Part shown: piece after piece, positions 23,601 through 36,600 of the stretch
Numbering within the stretch: position 1 is the stretch's first letter
Layout: every line of letters begins with the position of its first letter
Assembly (NCBI GenBank): GCA_021399435.1
Contig: JAJTUP010000002.1
Coordinates: 2,604,001-2,668,000, forward strand
Source of the DNA: Diaporthe sp. PMI_573
Taxonomy: Eukaryota > Ascomycota > Sordariomycetes > Diaporthales > Diaporthaceae
Direction: 5' to 3'
DNA length: 64,000 nucleotides
The notes under the pieces: generated by a model
Told to the model about the DNA's origin: nothing
Databases searched by the model: none
The model's input: only the letters and a program-made list of their open reading frames with translations
Program-made: the position numbers and the translations under genes

Positions 23601-25126
23601 TTCGCCATCCGTCGCTGTGACGTCCTTGAGCTGAGTCGAATGTTTAAAGTTGACGTAGTCGAGTAGGTCCTGGAGCTCCTCCATCTGCTTCGCCTCCGCG
23701 GTTTGCTCTTCAAGCATGGTGTCTTGCATGTCAATGTTGCGGAGGCTGGCAGCAGTCTTCTCCAACGCTGCTCGCTTCTCAACGAAGCCGCGGAACTTGG
23801 TATCGAGCTCCAAGATCTTCCACAGGTCATCCTGGTTCAGGAGTTTCTCGGCTTGCACCACGAATTCGGAAGAGTCCTGGTCACGTCGATTGTAATCCGG
23901 GTTTCTCGCCTTCCTAGCGTGGATGAGGTAGTCCTTGCGGTGCTGGAATACGTAGGGGACTTCGACCGAGTCGATGATGAAGAACTCCAGGACCTTACTG
24001 ACGGCTTTAGCGAAGTGCCCTTCCAGCATGGGGTCCATATTGTACTGCTTGAAATTCCACAGCTGATCTGATATCCATTTGGTCTCCTCCTTTAGATCCG
24101 GCTGTATCTGGGACTTCTTGAATGGCCGTCGATCGAGCTGGAATCGTTCGGGTTCATCGGTAGCACGTATCTCGTTGTCCTCGTCGGTCAAAAGCCTCTC
24201 GGTCAGCTGCGAGGGCTCGAAAACGTCCTTTAGTTCGAGCTGCTGCTCTTCGATGCCTTCTTCCTCGTCTTCCTCTTTCTCCAGAGCCCACAAGTACTCT
24301 TCGCCATTGCCGAAGATCCTTTCCATGTCTTCCAGGGCCTCTTGCTCCAGATCAGTATTCTGCATGACGCTGCCGACGAGCAGGCGATCGCGGCCACGAG
24401 CGACTTCCATGTCCTCTTGTTGCCTGATGCGCTCCTCTTCATCGCCATAGTCGTCCTCGATGAAATCCTCGAACTCGTCAGGTGCAGCGCGGCTGTGGTT
24501 CGGGCGGGCATAATGGCGCTCGTCGCCGATCTCGTCTTCGTCTTCGAACAGGGTAGCAGCCAGCTCAGCGGGTCGTTTGTTGTGACGGTCCTCATCGCGA
24601 TGGCCTCGCTTCAGGCGTTTGTATTGTGACTGCAGCCAAGGTCAGCGCATGTCATGGTGGTTGTCATGGGTATGCAAGGGGTAGTGGAGGCGCACCTGAG
24701 GCTGTTCTCTACTCTGGAACTCGGGATTGGCCTCACCGATGAGGTCTAAATCTTCCTCATCCAGCTGGGCCTCCTCGTCGCGCTCCGCTCGCCGACGCTT
24801 CCTACGCCTTCGGCGCTCTCGCTCGTCGGAGTCGTCGGCCTCTTCGTCCTCGTCATCAATGAATCCTTCCTGGACCTGCGATTGGTGTTGAAGCGTCAGC
24901 TGCGGGCTCGCAGGGGTATGGCAGCTGAACCGCATCTGTCACAAACCTTTTGTATCTCCTCCTCGTCGTCATCGTCGTCCTCCTCCTCGCTAGAGTCGTC
25001 GACCTGTGCGCGCTCTTGCCGGCGGCGAGGCTGGACATCATCGCCATCTTGGTCTCCATCGAAGGATTCCTCCTCTTCCTCTTCGTCTAGTTCAGCGCGA
25101 TCGTCAATCAAGTCTGCCGTGCTCAT
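20667..25126 (-). CDS. spt6: Transcription elongation factor Spt6
   Basis: Spt6 is a histone chaperone that travels with RNA polymerase II and restores nucleosomes behind it. The predicted 1421-residue protein has the usual length. Exons on the minus strand: 25126-24947, 24875-24696, 24629-20987, 20929-20667; introns are 71, 66 and 57 bp, all in phase. The first 180 residues are extremely Asp/Glu-rich with an Arg/Lys patch (RRRRRKRRR), the expected acidic, Spn1/histone-binding tail. A YqgF/RuvC-like domain follows at about 700-860 and helix-hairpin-helix sequence ([11 protein letters not shown]) near 925. The S1 domain is at about 1117-1180 ([12 protein letters not shown]). The tandem SH2 module from about 1195 to the end should bind the phosphorylated Pol II linker. 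The first two introns lie within the region encoding the acidic tail. The gene is single-copy in all known ascomycetes and should be constitutive. Confidence 0.97.
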
Positions 25127-28100
25127 CTTGACAGGTTGCGGTAGGTGCTCGTCTCTTTGTTATCGGGAGGGGAGCGATGTGGTTGACGAGGGTACTTTTG
25201 GGGTGGGCTCGCGCAAAGCAGCTTGATGGCCCAGGCAGCTCAGCAGGGACCGTTTGGAAGCCAAAGACAGAGGATACGAGCTGTCTCTGTCGGGTGGGGG
25301 GGGGCTCGATAGGCGGAGATGGACAAGTCGTGGCAGTCGTGGCGAGACTGAAATCAATGATGAAGTTGGCTGTTTGTCTGCACCGAATAACGGGGAATTT
25401 TTGGAGCCAGCAAGGTGAGCTCAGCCGCGCTCCAGAGCGACCAGGTCATTTGCCGGCCGCGGGCTAAGGCGGCCAGTTAGGAGACGCTCAGTGGTATTGG
25501 GTCAAACCCTAGCATTGGGACTTCCTTGAATGGCGGGGGACAGCCCTGGGGCAGAGTTATTGACCACAATTGTGTCTCTTTGGATTTCACTTGTCATTGT
25601 TCCTGATCTGAACCTTTGCAGCCATTGACTTTCATCACCTGGCTCTCCATCACAGCTTGCCCGTAAATGCCGGGCTTATATCTACCCCAAAATGCACCAA
25701 TGTCAAGGAACTTGAATAGTCACTAAAGGTGGGATTGGACCTTGGTGAATGGAATGTCTTCTTTCTCTGTCTTTGCTTAGCTTACAAACAAGGAAGTGAT
25801 ATTAGAGGGCGCCCTGTGCTGGGGAGGTCTGTCTGACAACTCTGTGCACTGAAGCTCCTAACCCCAACCACCTTTGAACTCGCTTGCCTATGGTGGACAT
25901 CTTCACGAGGCCACGGACAGGTTCAGTCACCTGGATCAACTGGGATCAGACATTCTGGATATGTTCTCTGCTTCCCCCTGATGTGCTCAGTCTGCACAAC
26001 TGTGGGGTTACTGTATGCTACTATCAGCGATCCCAACCCGGCGACATCACACTTGAGATGCCGTAGCAGCAGGGTACACTTTTGCCGCGCAGTTTTTAGA
26101 TGGAGGAGAGAGCACTTGTGTCTGCCCACATCATGCCCTTACACACTTTCCCTGTTGCAGAAAGAAGGACATGGCTTGGTGCTCCCAGAGCTGTAAACTC
26201 GTCTAGGACTTTTCAACAAGCCGCTCCCAAAGAAGGGAAAAGGGAGGGAAGGGTTCACTGATGACGCTTGGGCAACAGCCGGGCCAAATCTGCTCCTGAG
26301 TAGTACTTCAAGCCTCATAGACATCAAGACAATATTGGGAATGAGGACTGCCCAAGGTGAAGGTATTGGTTGGTACACAGTAGTTTTGGTAGTAAGGAGA
26401 GGTGACCAGTTGCAAGATGGACTCAAGGACCGTGTAGCTTGCTGTGAGGTTCGGCGCTGCACCTGCGGACCCTGCCTTGAAAACAGGTAGGGGCGGGTTC
26501 CGGAGAACCCTCCCGCCTCCCGGTGGGCGGGCGATCAGCTTGATATGGTATCCGTCCCCCGTTGCCGCAGCCCGGTGTCATGTAGTCTGGGATATCGCCA
26601 TGTTCTATCAATATGATACAGCCCCGAACCTTGGGGCTGGGTCGTGGGTGGCAAGCCCAGCGTTTGCTCCTACGGCAAATGTGTTTCGAGCATGCGCCTG
26701 GGCAGCCAGCCACAGAGAGCGGACGCAGAGCCGCTGGGGGGCGTGCCTCGTGGGAGCTCACGGGTGCACGCCCGCCGGACCCCTGTCGGGGTGCAGCACC
26801 TTTAGGAAGATTGGATGGCCAATGGAGAGGACTAGGTCCGTATTTGAGACGCCAGCCCGTTTTGGGCGTGCCACACTCAATGGCTTAACTCCACCACAAC
26901 CATTAGGAGCAACGGGATGGCGTCCATTTCCTCGTCAGCCCCTTTTCCTGTTCCCTCAGCTAGACAGCCAGACAGATGAAGCCGGGGTGCACATATGTCA
27001 CGTACAATCAGACACTATATGCGTGAGCAAGGGATGGTGGCAAGTTGCTCATCATCGATCGTGACGCCTTGCTGTGGTGATACCCGCCGCGGCCGACAAT
27101 CTCTCACCACAAGAGATCCTTCGGGTGTGGTTCGTGTAGTCCATGCCGGGTTGCTTGCTACCGTTGCATCCAATGTCGAATGAGGACGTTGGACGGCAGA
27201 AATGCGCCCCGACGGCGTCAAAAGACGCAGCACCGTTGCAATAAAAGACCTGGTTCCACGACGGTCTATCGCCTGCGTACCCGTGCCGTACCGGAAGCCA
27301 TGAGCCCATTATACAGAGGTAGCCTAGCTTTTCTAGTCAGTCCAGCCTGAACGTGCACAATAAGCGAGGTGTCGTATCCGCCCGCAGTATCAGATTTTGT
27401 CTTGTTTGGGGTCTCGACTCTCCCCTTTGGGGCCCTTTGGGGGGAGGGGGCAAACCAGCGTTGAATCTCGCCCGTGTCGCCCGTGCGAAGTGTCCAGTTG
27501 ACACCCCACTGCCTCGGACGCTTGCACTGATTCAGTGGGCCTAATCCGACGAGACTTGGGCGGGCTTGAGCCAACGAACAACCCTTCGCGCTTGCCCCCG
27601 GACTTGTTTCCTCCTGTTCTTTTCTGCCGGCACAGTGTTTCAACCCAGGGCAAGCAAGACTTTCTCTTCTCATCGAGCGGTTGTCGGTGACTGTTCATTG
27701 CGAGGACGACAGTTGGCACTTTGGAAACAAACAGCCCAGGTTTGCACCTTCCCGACCACCCGCAGCATGCATTTGGACCATTGTTGATGAAAGCGGCACA
27801 GCGCCCGATATCGATACCCTGCCGCTTAGAAAGCCCCCACCAAGCGACAACTACACACTACCTCTCCGCCTGACTGCCCAACCGCACCCTTCGACCTGTC
27901 TTCCAGTTTCCCCCCAAGACGAAGAGCCTTCTTGCAACAGCACTGGAGCTGCGCGACCGTCAATCAACTGCCCAGGGCTTTAGGTCATCACAAGCACAAG
28001 CTGGCAACAGGCGTGTCTCTTCGGGTGACAGGCACCGGACAAACGGCCTATCCGTCAGATTACCCCTCCACGCGCAAGGCTGATACGGCCTTTGCAACCG

Positions 28101-28194
28101 CCCGAGGCCTGCACGACGGTCCTGAGACGACTTCGCGTCTCCTCCGAGCGACAACTACAAGCTTCATCCAGAAGCCCATCAAGGCCCAGCCACA
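25127..28194. other. Divergent intergenic region between SPT6 and the MAPKK gene
   Basis: Just over 3 kb containing both promoters. A G9 run is at 25296-25304, close upstream of SPT6. The 206-codon open frame over 26444-27064 starts at a GTG and has no family motif, so it is not called. The 500 bp before the MAPKK start are rich in CA/CGAC words and probably form a long leader with several out-of-frame ATGs (for example near 27768). Confidence 0.5.
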
Positions 28195-29983
28195 ATGGCC
28201 GACTTTGCGCCTCGCTCCATGAAGCGCAAGAACGTCAAGGGCCTCGCCCTGACGCCTGCAGCTCCCAAACCGCCACCAACCTCCGAGAATGCCAACTTCC
28301 GCCACTCGAGGAACAACTACTCCGAAGACACCTCAGCCCAGCTGGAAATCGGCATCGAGTTCAACCTCGACCTGCGCCCGGAGGACCTCGAGATCATCAA
28401 GGACCTGGGCTCTGGAAATGGCGGCACGGTCAGCAAGGTCAAGCACATTCCCACCAACACTACCATGGCCCGCAAGGTAGGTTACTCCAATAGCCCGTCT
28501 GCTCTTGTCGGGTATCTCTAACAGCACCCAAGGTGATCCATGTCGAGGCCAAGAGAGAAATGCGCAAGCGGATCGTTCGTGAGCTTCAGATCATGCACGG
28601 CTGCCACTCCGAGCACATTGTCACCTTCTACGGTGCCTTCCTGAACGACAACAACGATGTGATTATGTGCATGGAGTACATGGACGTTGGGTAGGCGCCA
28701 AGCACCTGTAGCTGCTTTGTCAAAATGTTGGACAGTGTGCTGACTTTCACCCCGAAGCTCGCTCGACCGGGTCTCTCGAGTATTCGGTCCAGTCCGTGTT
28801 GATGTTCTGGGCAAGATCGCCGAAGCAACCCTGGGTGGTCTGACCTACCTTTATTCGAAGCATCACATCATGCACCGAGACATCAAGCCTTCCAACATCC
28901 TCGTCAACTCGCGCGGCCAGATTAAGCTTTGCGACTTTGGTGTCTCTGGAGAGCTTGTCAACTCGGTCGCAGATACCTTCGTCGGGACATCTACATACAT
29001 GGCTCCCGAGAGGATCCAAGGCGAGAAGTACACGGTCAAGTCTGACGTCTGGAGTTTTGGCCTGTCAATTATGGAGCTTGCCATTGGCAAGTTCCCCTTT
29101 GCTGCTAGCGAGCAGCTGTCGGATGCCGAGAGCGCGCCGGCTGGCATCCTCGACCTGCTCCAGCAGATTGTCCACGAGCCAGCTCCCAAGCTTCCCAAGA
29201 GCGATGCCTTCCCACCAATCTTGGAAGACATGATCCAAAAGTGTTTGCAGAAGACACCAGACGACCGTCCGACGCCCGATGAGCTTTTCGTGAGTTCTCT
29301 ACACAGGGCAGAACATCGCGCAGGAAGCTAATGTTGCATAGGAACGGGACCCCTTCGTTCAGGCCGCCAAGAGAACCCCTGTCGATCTTCGAGATTGGGC
29401 AGTGAGCCTGATGGAGAGAGACAATCGCAAGTCTCACCTGGCGCCCCAGCTCTCCCCGTCTACTCAGGATTTACTTCGCTCGAAGGACTCTCCAGACCCG
29501 GCCGTGGATGACCGCGCGTTGGAAACACCCACATCAGGTGAGATTCCCATTGTGGGCGCTATCATGTCACCTCGTGACCAATATAGCAGCGTATCGAATC
29601 GATCCCCGACACGATCAGAACGGGGGGCAGGGAGCAGCACTGGCCGATCAGGTGGACCGCCTGTACATCCGGGACTAGGCCAACGCGGCACGACGACAAA
29701 CTCGATACCGAAGATGATGCCCCCTCCGCCACCGCCTCCTGGTCGACATAGCCCCAGCCCCTCTGCCGGCTCGATCAACAAGCAGACCTCCTTTGCCCTG
29801 CCCCTTCGTCCCCCTCCCCCCGGACCCCTCCCACCTCCACCTCCCCGGAGACAGACGCCGCAAACGCCAGACGAAGTCGGGAGTAGCATCCGTGGAAGCC
29901 GGCGACAGGCAACTTTTGGCATTCCGCAGGGCTCAACCAGTGCGTACGGAATGGGATATCCAAACCAAGTAAGGCGAGAATAG
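28195..29983 (+). CDS. mst7: Ste7-type MAP kinase kinase (MST7/MEK-2 orthologue)
   Basis: A dual-specificity MAPKK of 537 residues that phosphorylates the Fus3/Kss1-type MAPK (Pmk1/MAK-2) controlling hyphal fusion, mating and, in plant pathogens, infection structures. Exons: 28195-28476, 28533-28690, 28758-29289, 29342-29983; introns are 56, 67 and 52 bp. The N-terminus [11 protein letters not shown] (from residue 9) has the basic-cluster plus LxL pattern of a MAPK docking site, as reported for Mst7. The kinase domain spans about 62-325: glycine loop GSGNGGTV, catalytic Lys94 (last codon of exon 1), HRDIKPSN at 186-193, DFG at 206-208. The activation-loop phosphosites are Ser216 and Thr220 in [11 protein letters not shown]. 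The APE-equivalent is MAPER. The last 150 residues form a low-complexity tail with PPPPPPPG and [14 protein letters not shown] runs, absent from yeast Ste7. All catalytic residues are intact. Confidence 0.95.
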
Positions 29984-30840
29984 GATTCTCTTTCTTATGT
30001 TCCCAAGCAACCAGGCACCCGACAAGCCCGCGAGCTGGCACCTTCTAACTTTCGCCTTCCAACCCCATCACGGATTGATCTCACTTTTCTCTCTGATCTC
30101 ATTGAAGCACAGTCTGGCTGCACAAAGCTTTGAGAAAGAACCCAGATCTCTCCCCTCCTACTTACATGGTAGTTGTTTCTTGCATAAACCCGGCGTAACC
30201 GGCTTCGAAGGATCTGTCTGAAGGCAACGCATTGCCCTACGACTTTTTGACATATTCACGACAACTCTCTCGAGCACATCTGCTCCTACGAGTCTTGCAA
30301 GGGACGCCAAAGCAGCAGGAGTGGAGGTTCCAGGCTAGTTGAACCTTTTGGCATTTGCGACGGATTTTGTATGAGGGTTTAAACCATCTTGCAGCGTTGC
30401 GTGGTAGCAAGCGTGGAGGAAACATGTTCAGGGATTGGCACTTCTGTCTATTTGGCCGGCTGGCAGCGATTTAAAAGGGATGGAAGACAAAAGGCTGCTG
30501 CTACCTATAGGGCGCATAGCCCAGACCTAGACAACCTGAATACGATGTGGTAGGATGCTCGGCACATTTGGTGCAAAACACCTTTTTCAAGGGGTTCCAG
30601 GCCTCGCCTAGATAAATCCGATATGCTCCTTCACTTCATACAACACTCCATCTGCATTTGATATCCGTAGCGAGTCTATTGGACTGAAATTGAAGGCCGG
30701 CGCCCCTACAATGGTCTCTATACCTCAGGCCTCAAGCTGAAACCAACAGGAATCTAGCTCCATCCTTTACACGCAGCCCAATGTGCGTGATAGGGATCAA
30801 AAGACAACAAAAGTTTTCCACCGCCCTCGGCTCCTCACAC
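29984..30840. other. Intergenic gap between converging MAPKK and HAD genes
   Basis: About 860 bp containing the 3' regions of two convergent genes. No coding frame of interest is present. Confidence 0.6.
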
Positions 30841-32089
30841 TCACTTCCCCGTAAATCCCTCCTCGAGGTGACCAATCAATTCATCCAGCCGGCCAATGAC
30901 CAGATCGGTGTGCTCATGGCTGGCCAGGTGCTCATTGGCAGGGTTGATAAGAAGCACTGTTGCCGCGCCTGCCCTGCGGCCGGCCGTCATGTCGTCGATC
31001 GAATCGCCCACCATGATCAACCCACTGGCGTCAGCCTGTTCTCTCTGCCCCTCGCCGTCCAGCTGAGACGAGGCGGCGCCGCTCTCCACGACCTCAGACT
31101 TGACCTTGGCGCCATCCCCCATGAACACCTTCTTTAGCTCACCCTCGCCGCTGTCCGCGGGGCCGCTGGGCCGCGTGAGACCCCATGAGCGCGCGATGTG
31201 AAGGATGCCAGCCGGGTCGGGCTTAGGCGGCCGGAACTCACGCGTGATGACTGGTCTGTGTTAGTAGCTTTCCACGGAGCCTGAAGTAATAATCTCTGGA
31301 ATTCCAAGACGGGGAACCATATGCGAAGAAGACTGTGCTCACTTGGGTGGAAGGGCTTGACGGCCGACAGGAACTTGGTCAATAGATGGTCGACGGGCAT
31401 GTCAAAATTCCGCGTGCAGATCCCCTTTGGCAAGGACTTGCTGTCGACGTAGCTCATCAGCTCGACGAGGCCGGGCTGGGCCTGTTGCTTGGACATTGCC
31501 GTGCGCTCGATTTCGCGGATCGATTCCTGGTGGGAGGTCAGTTGCGCGACGGAATATCGGTCGGGAGGGTTGTGGTCCCTTACCATGGCCTTCTCTCTAT
31601 CCTCGGGTGTGGGTAGGGAGTAGACGTGCTCGAGGATGTCGATCTCCTTGGAGATCGACAGGGCGCTGCGCATCTCGCCGAACATGTAGTTTTGCGGCTG
31701 ACTAAAATCGGTGACCTGTTAGATCATTGCACCCTGGATTTCTCTACTTCCCTCCTCGCATGCTGCAAGTGACAACTTTCAAAGTGGAGTGCCGTTGGTT
31801 AGCCACAACGAGTCAAATCTGGACTTCCAGAACAAATTGCGCGTAGGCAGGAGGTTCCCGCGGCAGCGAGAGGCAACGCTGAAGGAAGAGATACCCACCA
31901 GAGTGTACCATCGACGTCAAAGACGATCCCCTACCCAAGCCGTATTAGCAAAATGCATGCATGGACGAACGTATAGAAGCCAGAATTACCCACCCTGAGC
32001 TTAGGCAGGTGACTATTTGCTGCGGCCCCCTCCTTGAGAGGAGCAAACTTCCTTGCTCCAGCAGCCATGGTTGACAGGAACCTTCGCAT
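30841..32089 (-). CDS. HAD-superfamily hydrolase (phosphatase-like)
   Basis: A predicted 279-residue haloacid dehalogenase-type phosphohydrolase. Exons on the minus strand: 32089-31994, 31930-31899, 31701-31584, 31526-31343, 31250-30841; introns are 63, 197, 57 and 92 bp and all junctions are in phase. Motif I DVDGT (nucleophile Asp37, acid Asp39) is carried by the 32-nt second exon alone. The cap region includes SKQQAQPGLVELM and GICTRNFDMPVDHLL, which contains motif II (Thr). Motif III/IV is the KPDP...GDSIDDMTAGRRAG region. Between them is a hydrophilic insertion of about 30 residues after VFMGDGAKV. The N-terminus MRRFLSTMAAGARKF is basic and hydroxylated and could be a mitochondrial presequence; a shorter start at the ATG at 32068 would remove it. 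Substrate unknown; relatives act on small phosphate esters. The 197-bp intron is the least certain part of the model. Confidence 0.85.
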
Positions 32090-33600
32090 GAGAGTTATGG
32101 TGTGACAGAGGAGCTTGCAAAAACAAAACAAAAAAACAGTCTCGTTCTCAGAGTATGTTACAGGACGTGACCTCGAGCCAGGGTTGGTTGGCTGGCCTGA
32201 CTCGGCTCGCCGTCGACGTCGACAAACTTTATTGCAATAGCGCGTGATGCAGTCTTGTGAACTTGCAGAAAATTCATTCAGACACTGGGCTTGGAGAAAA
32301 GGTGCGAGGGCCGTGTGAATCGCAGATGAGCTGTCTGGGCTGAGCCTGCCCAGTGGTGACGGGTGTGACTTCCAGCAGGAGCGTTTGATGTCAAGATGTT
32401 GGGTGCACGGACCCACATTCGACGCAACGGGGAAGTGGATCGATTTTTGAACTGCACTTTCATGCTCCGAAGAATATAGAGATTTTCGTGATGGGAAGCA
32501 TGAACACTAAGCCTCCCGAGTCGTTCTTTTCAAAAGATGGTCCCATCATACTGCCCACAGCCTGAAGCGCCTAAACACTGTCATGTAGCAGAACATGCCA
32601 CAATGCCGAGTCTTCACCCTGCGGCTGTACGCTGGTTTGAGGTCACCACCACAAATTGCTTTATCTCGGTGGAGGTTCTCGACGGACGGAGCGTGATGAT
32701 GAGTATACAGTTGTGGAGACGCCACACGAGGTGATACTCCGCGCCGTGCATATACAGTATGTAGCAGGGAAACTGTAATTTACATGGTGGACAAACATTT
32801 CCATTCCGGTGTTGAAGGATGCTACTGTGTAGTCAGTGCCTATGACAATACCGTCTAGAGCAAAAGCTCATGTTTAGGACCATGATGGCAGGGTGAAGGA
32901 TCAGTGGGCTGACATCCTTGTCTCTAGTGCGTAGATGCCCTGTTGGTAGTACTGTGGTACAGAGTGCTCTCAGCGTCTTAGATGCACATCGGCAGTCTCG
33001 ACTGTCGATCGTGACTACCTAGTCTGTACATATCGCAGTATGGTAGAACTGACCAGCGAGTCATACCTTGGACAGCTGCGAGACGTGCAGATGATATGTG
33101 ACCTCGACGGAGGGCCCAGTTGGCATGAGACGCCGGTGGGAGGTCAGCAAAAAGCGGCCGGTGTGGGATGCAAACGTGGGTGGTGTTCGCCAAGGTGGCA
33201 ACAGCCGGCCAGTCAGCAGTGCTACTGTTGAGTGCGGACCAGGATCACAGCTGGAGATAAAGGTCCGCGAAGGCGGAGAGCTAAGGGGGGGGCTTACACT
33301 GCACGCCCGCAGCTCTTCTCTACTTCTCCGCAATTCCAGCGGCACGGGTGTCGTCAGTCGCGGGTCCATTCCAAAATCAGCAACCGCAAATCCTATCCAA
33401 CCACCTCCATCCATCCTCTTGCAGCCCACTGCACAGTGCCTGCTCACAGCCCGCCGCCCAACAGCCCCATCCAGTCCATCTCTGCACCGAGACACAAACC
33501 TACCCATCTTCTCATGGGGGAGATACCATGAGCGTTATTCTTTTCGACAGGACCTCCAGGCGATGTGTACGCAGGTCGCATAGAAGAAGGAGAGCTTGCA
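32090..33600. other. Divergent intergenic region between HAD hydrolase and FUSC/ArAE-type genes
   Basis: About 1.5 kb holding two divergent promoters. The part from 33300 to 33500 is CA/CCT-rich and probably the leader of the membrane protein gene. Two ATGs precede that gene's chosen start: one at 33513 opens a five-codon frame. Another at 33528 opens a long out-of-frame reading frame that overlaps the start. A GTCGACGTCGAC palindrome lies at about 32212-32223. Confidence 0.5.
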
Positions 33601-36600
33601 ATGAGCTCATCGTCCCCATCCCAGACCGCCGGCCCGCAAGGGCCTGCCGAACGACCCTCCAAGAGAAGTGTGAGTCGCCAAAAACGTCCGTCTCCACTCA
33701 TATTGATGCTGGGCCTTTCTCTAACAACGGCCGCAACGTCAGAAAATGCCAAACGGCACCTTTATCGATCCACAGACGGGTCAGCGATCCCGGCGACAGT
33801 TCACCTTGCGCAGTGCCTTCCGCGACCGCGGCCGCACAAACACCGGCGATAGCAACAGCAATGTCTCGATACACCCCTTCTTCTCGCGCGAGAGCTTCTC
33901 CGAGAGGATCGACGCACTCGGCCACAATACCAAGGCATCCGTCATCAACAGCTGGGCATGGCTCAAGTCCCCCAGCGGGAGGGGCGTCCTGAAATGCGTC
34001 CTGGCCTACTCTCTTGGGAGCTTGTTCACCCTGTGGGAACCACTCTCCGACTTTCTCGGCAGGCCAGACGGGAAACATGTTGTCGCGACCATTACTGTCT
34101 ATTTCCACCCAGCGAGGACGGCAGGCTCCATGATCGAAGGTACCCTGATCGCCATAATAGCAGTCATCTATGCCGAGATTGTGTCCCTATGCTCTATGGC
34201 TACCTCGGTCTTCTTCGGCTCGACTCTGCATATGGTTGCTGTGGCGTACGCTCTGGTTCTTCTGGTATTCGTCTGTGGTGCTTTTGGATTCGTTGGGTGG
34301 GTCAAGCAGAGGATGAACAACCCTCAGGTGAACGTTGGGAGTACGCTAGCTTCGCTGTCTATGATCAGCATCCTGACGAAGGAGAACGCTGTACAGGAAC
34401 ACGTTTTCTCGAACCAGAAGATCGTCCAGGTCTTGAAGATGCTGATCTGCGGCATCTTCATCACGGTCGCTGTCAATCTGACGCTGTGGAGGACGTCTGC
34501 GAGAGCACAGCTGCGGGATGGCATGACCAAAGCGTCGAGCTCCCTCGGCGAAATGCTGACTATGATAACACATGGCTTTCTGAGTGGCTCGGAGGAGGAA
34601 TGCTCGACACCCGAGTTTGCCAAAGCTTCGGCCGGCTACAATGCTGCCTACGGCAAGATGTCCAAGAATCTCAGGGAAGCGAAATTCGAGCATTACTTTG
34701 TGGGCGACGAGAAGATATACCAACTAGACAAGGCCATCTACAAGTCGATGGAGAACTTGGCACAGTCGATCGGTGGGTTGAGGAGCGCGGCCAACACTCA
34801 GTTCGCCTTGCTAAAGGAGGGCCCCGAGCCTGGTTCTGGCAACGTCTCGCCCAGCCAGCTTTCCCCGTCCCTGTACCGAACCTTCTCATCAAGCTTACGG
34901 AGTCATCTTCCGACACTCTCAGCTATCGATGAAGGGTCGGACGAGAGCGACGATGAGCAGTCTGTTCATGGCGCACCATCTAGCACCCCAACTTTTCGCT
35001 CACCCAGCGACATATTCAGCTTGTTCATTGCATTGCTGGGGCCTTCTATGAAATCTTTGGCCTTCACGTTGTCGGAAGTGCTGGGCGAGCCACCATTCGG
35101 AGAGGCGCCGGACTACGATATTGCCATCAACGATCACTTCCGGCAGAGTCTCTTCGACGCGCTGTCACTGTTCAACGAGAATAGAGCAAAGGCGCTTGAA
35201 GAATTATACAAAAACATAGAACACGGACGACTGAGATCCGATAAGATCAAGGCTGACTTTGAGGAGGTGGCTGCAGCATGTGGCCACTTCAGTTTCAGCC
35301 TTCAGAGCTTCGGCGAGGAGATGAGTAAATACTTGGATGTCTTAGACGACCTCAAATATGCGACAGAGCACAAGCGTCGGAGCTGGCAGTTTCTAGCTTT
35401 GTGGAAGGAGTTCCACCAGCGGCAAACTCGAGCTCCCCTGCTTCCTTTCGAAGTAGAACGAGAAGCGGTCGTCAGGCCTATCAGGAGGTCGCAGCTGCCA
35501 CGAGGTGTCCCTGATCAGATGATCCGGCGTAGGGACACCTTCAGCTGGGAGGCAGAGCCTTCAACCAGCGATATTGTCAAAATGATGTCACAGAAGATCC
35601 TGACATTCTTGCGGTTTCTAGCCCGAGATGACAGTAAGTGTGCTCGTGATGGCTTCTTGGAACACATACTGACGGAATGGTTCCACAGTTCGTTTTGGTA
35701 TCAAAGTTGGCGTTGGCGCTATGCTTTGGGCCATGCTTGCCTTCATCCCTGAAACCAAGCCAATATACATGCACTGGAGAGGCGAATGGGGCCTTCTATC
35801 TTTCATGATTGTGTGCTCCATGACCTCCGGTGCCGCAAATACCACGGGTACCACCAGATTTCAGGCGACTGTGTGCGGAGTGATATTCGCAGTTATCAAC
35901 TGGACTGTCAGCCGAGGCAATGGCGTGGCACTCCTCTTTCTCGGCGCACTGGTGGCATTCGGCAGCTTCTGGATCGTCATCGTCCAGAATAAAGTATCTT
36001 TTGGCCGAACTGTGCTCCTCGCTTACAACGTCTCTCTGCTGTACGCCTACCTTATTGCGAATAGAGTCGAAGACGATGATGACGATGAAGGAGGGGAGAC
36101 ACCTTATATTGGCCAAATTAGTCTGCACCGAGCACTTGCCGTCTCTGCAGGCATCCTCTGGGGGTTGATCGTTTGCAGGCTTGTATGGCCTATTTCCGCG
36201 CGCAAGAAGTTTCGCGAGGGTATCTCGGTACTATACCTACAGATGGGTCTCATCTGGAAGCGTGGACCATTGGCTATCCTTCTGCGCAGCGACTGCTCGC
36301 GATCCTATCTCAAGTCGGGCGAACAGGCCGCGCTACAGCGATACGCATCGCGACTAGAGGTATTCCGGCAGTCCGCCTTATCCGAGTTCGAGTTGCGTGG
36401 GCCATTTCCCTACGAGGCTACGGGGCGGATCATGCGCAGTACAAATAGGCTGCTAGACGCGTTCTACGCCATGAGTCTTGTCACCCAACGCCGCGGTCAA
36501 CTCTCGGACGGGGAGAAGGCCCTACTGCTGTTCACGGCAAGGGAGCGTGCAGTGCTCTGCGAACGAATTTGTCATGTCTTCCAGGTGTTGGCAAGCTGCT

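Noticed and set aside
26444..27064. 206-codon frame between SPT6 and the MAPKK gene
   Set aside because: Starts at GTG, no in-frame ATG near the beginning, no motif, composition like non-coding GC-rich DNA.
33958..34932. 324-codon plus-strand frame inside the FUSC/ArAE-type gene
   Set aside because: It is the shifted frame of a confirmed coding exon and gives no recognisable protein.
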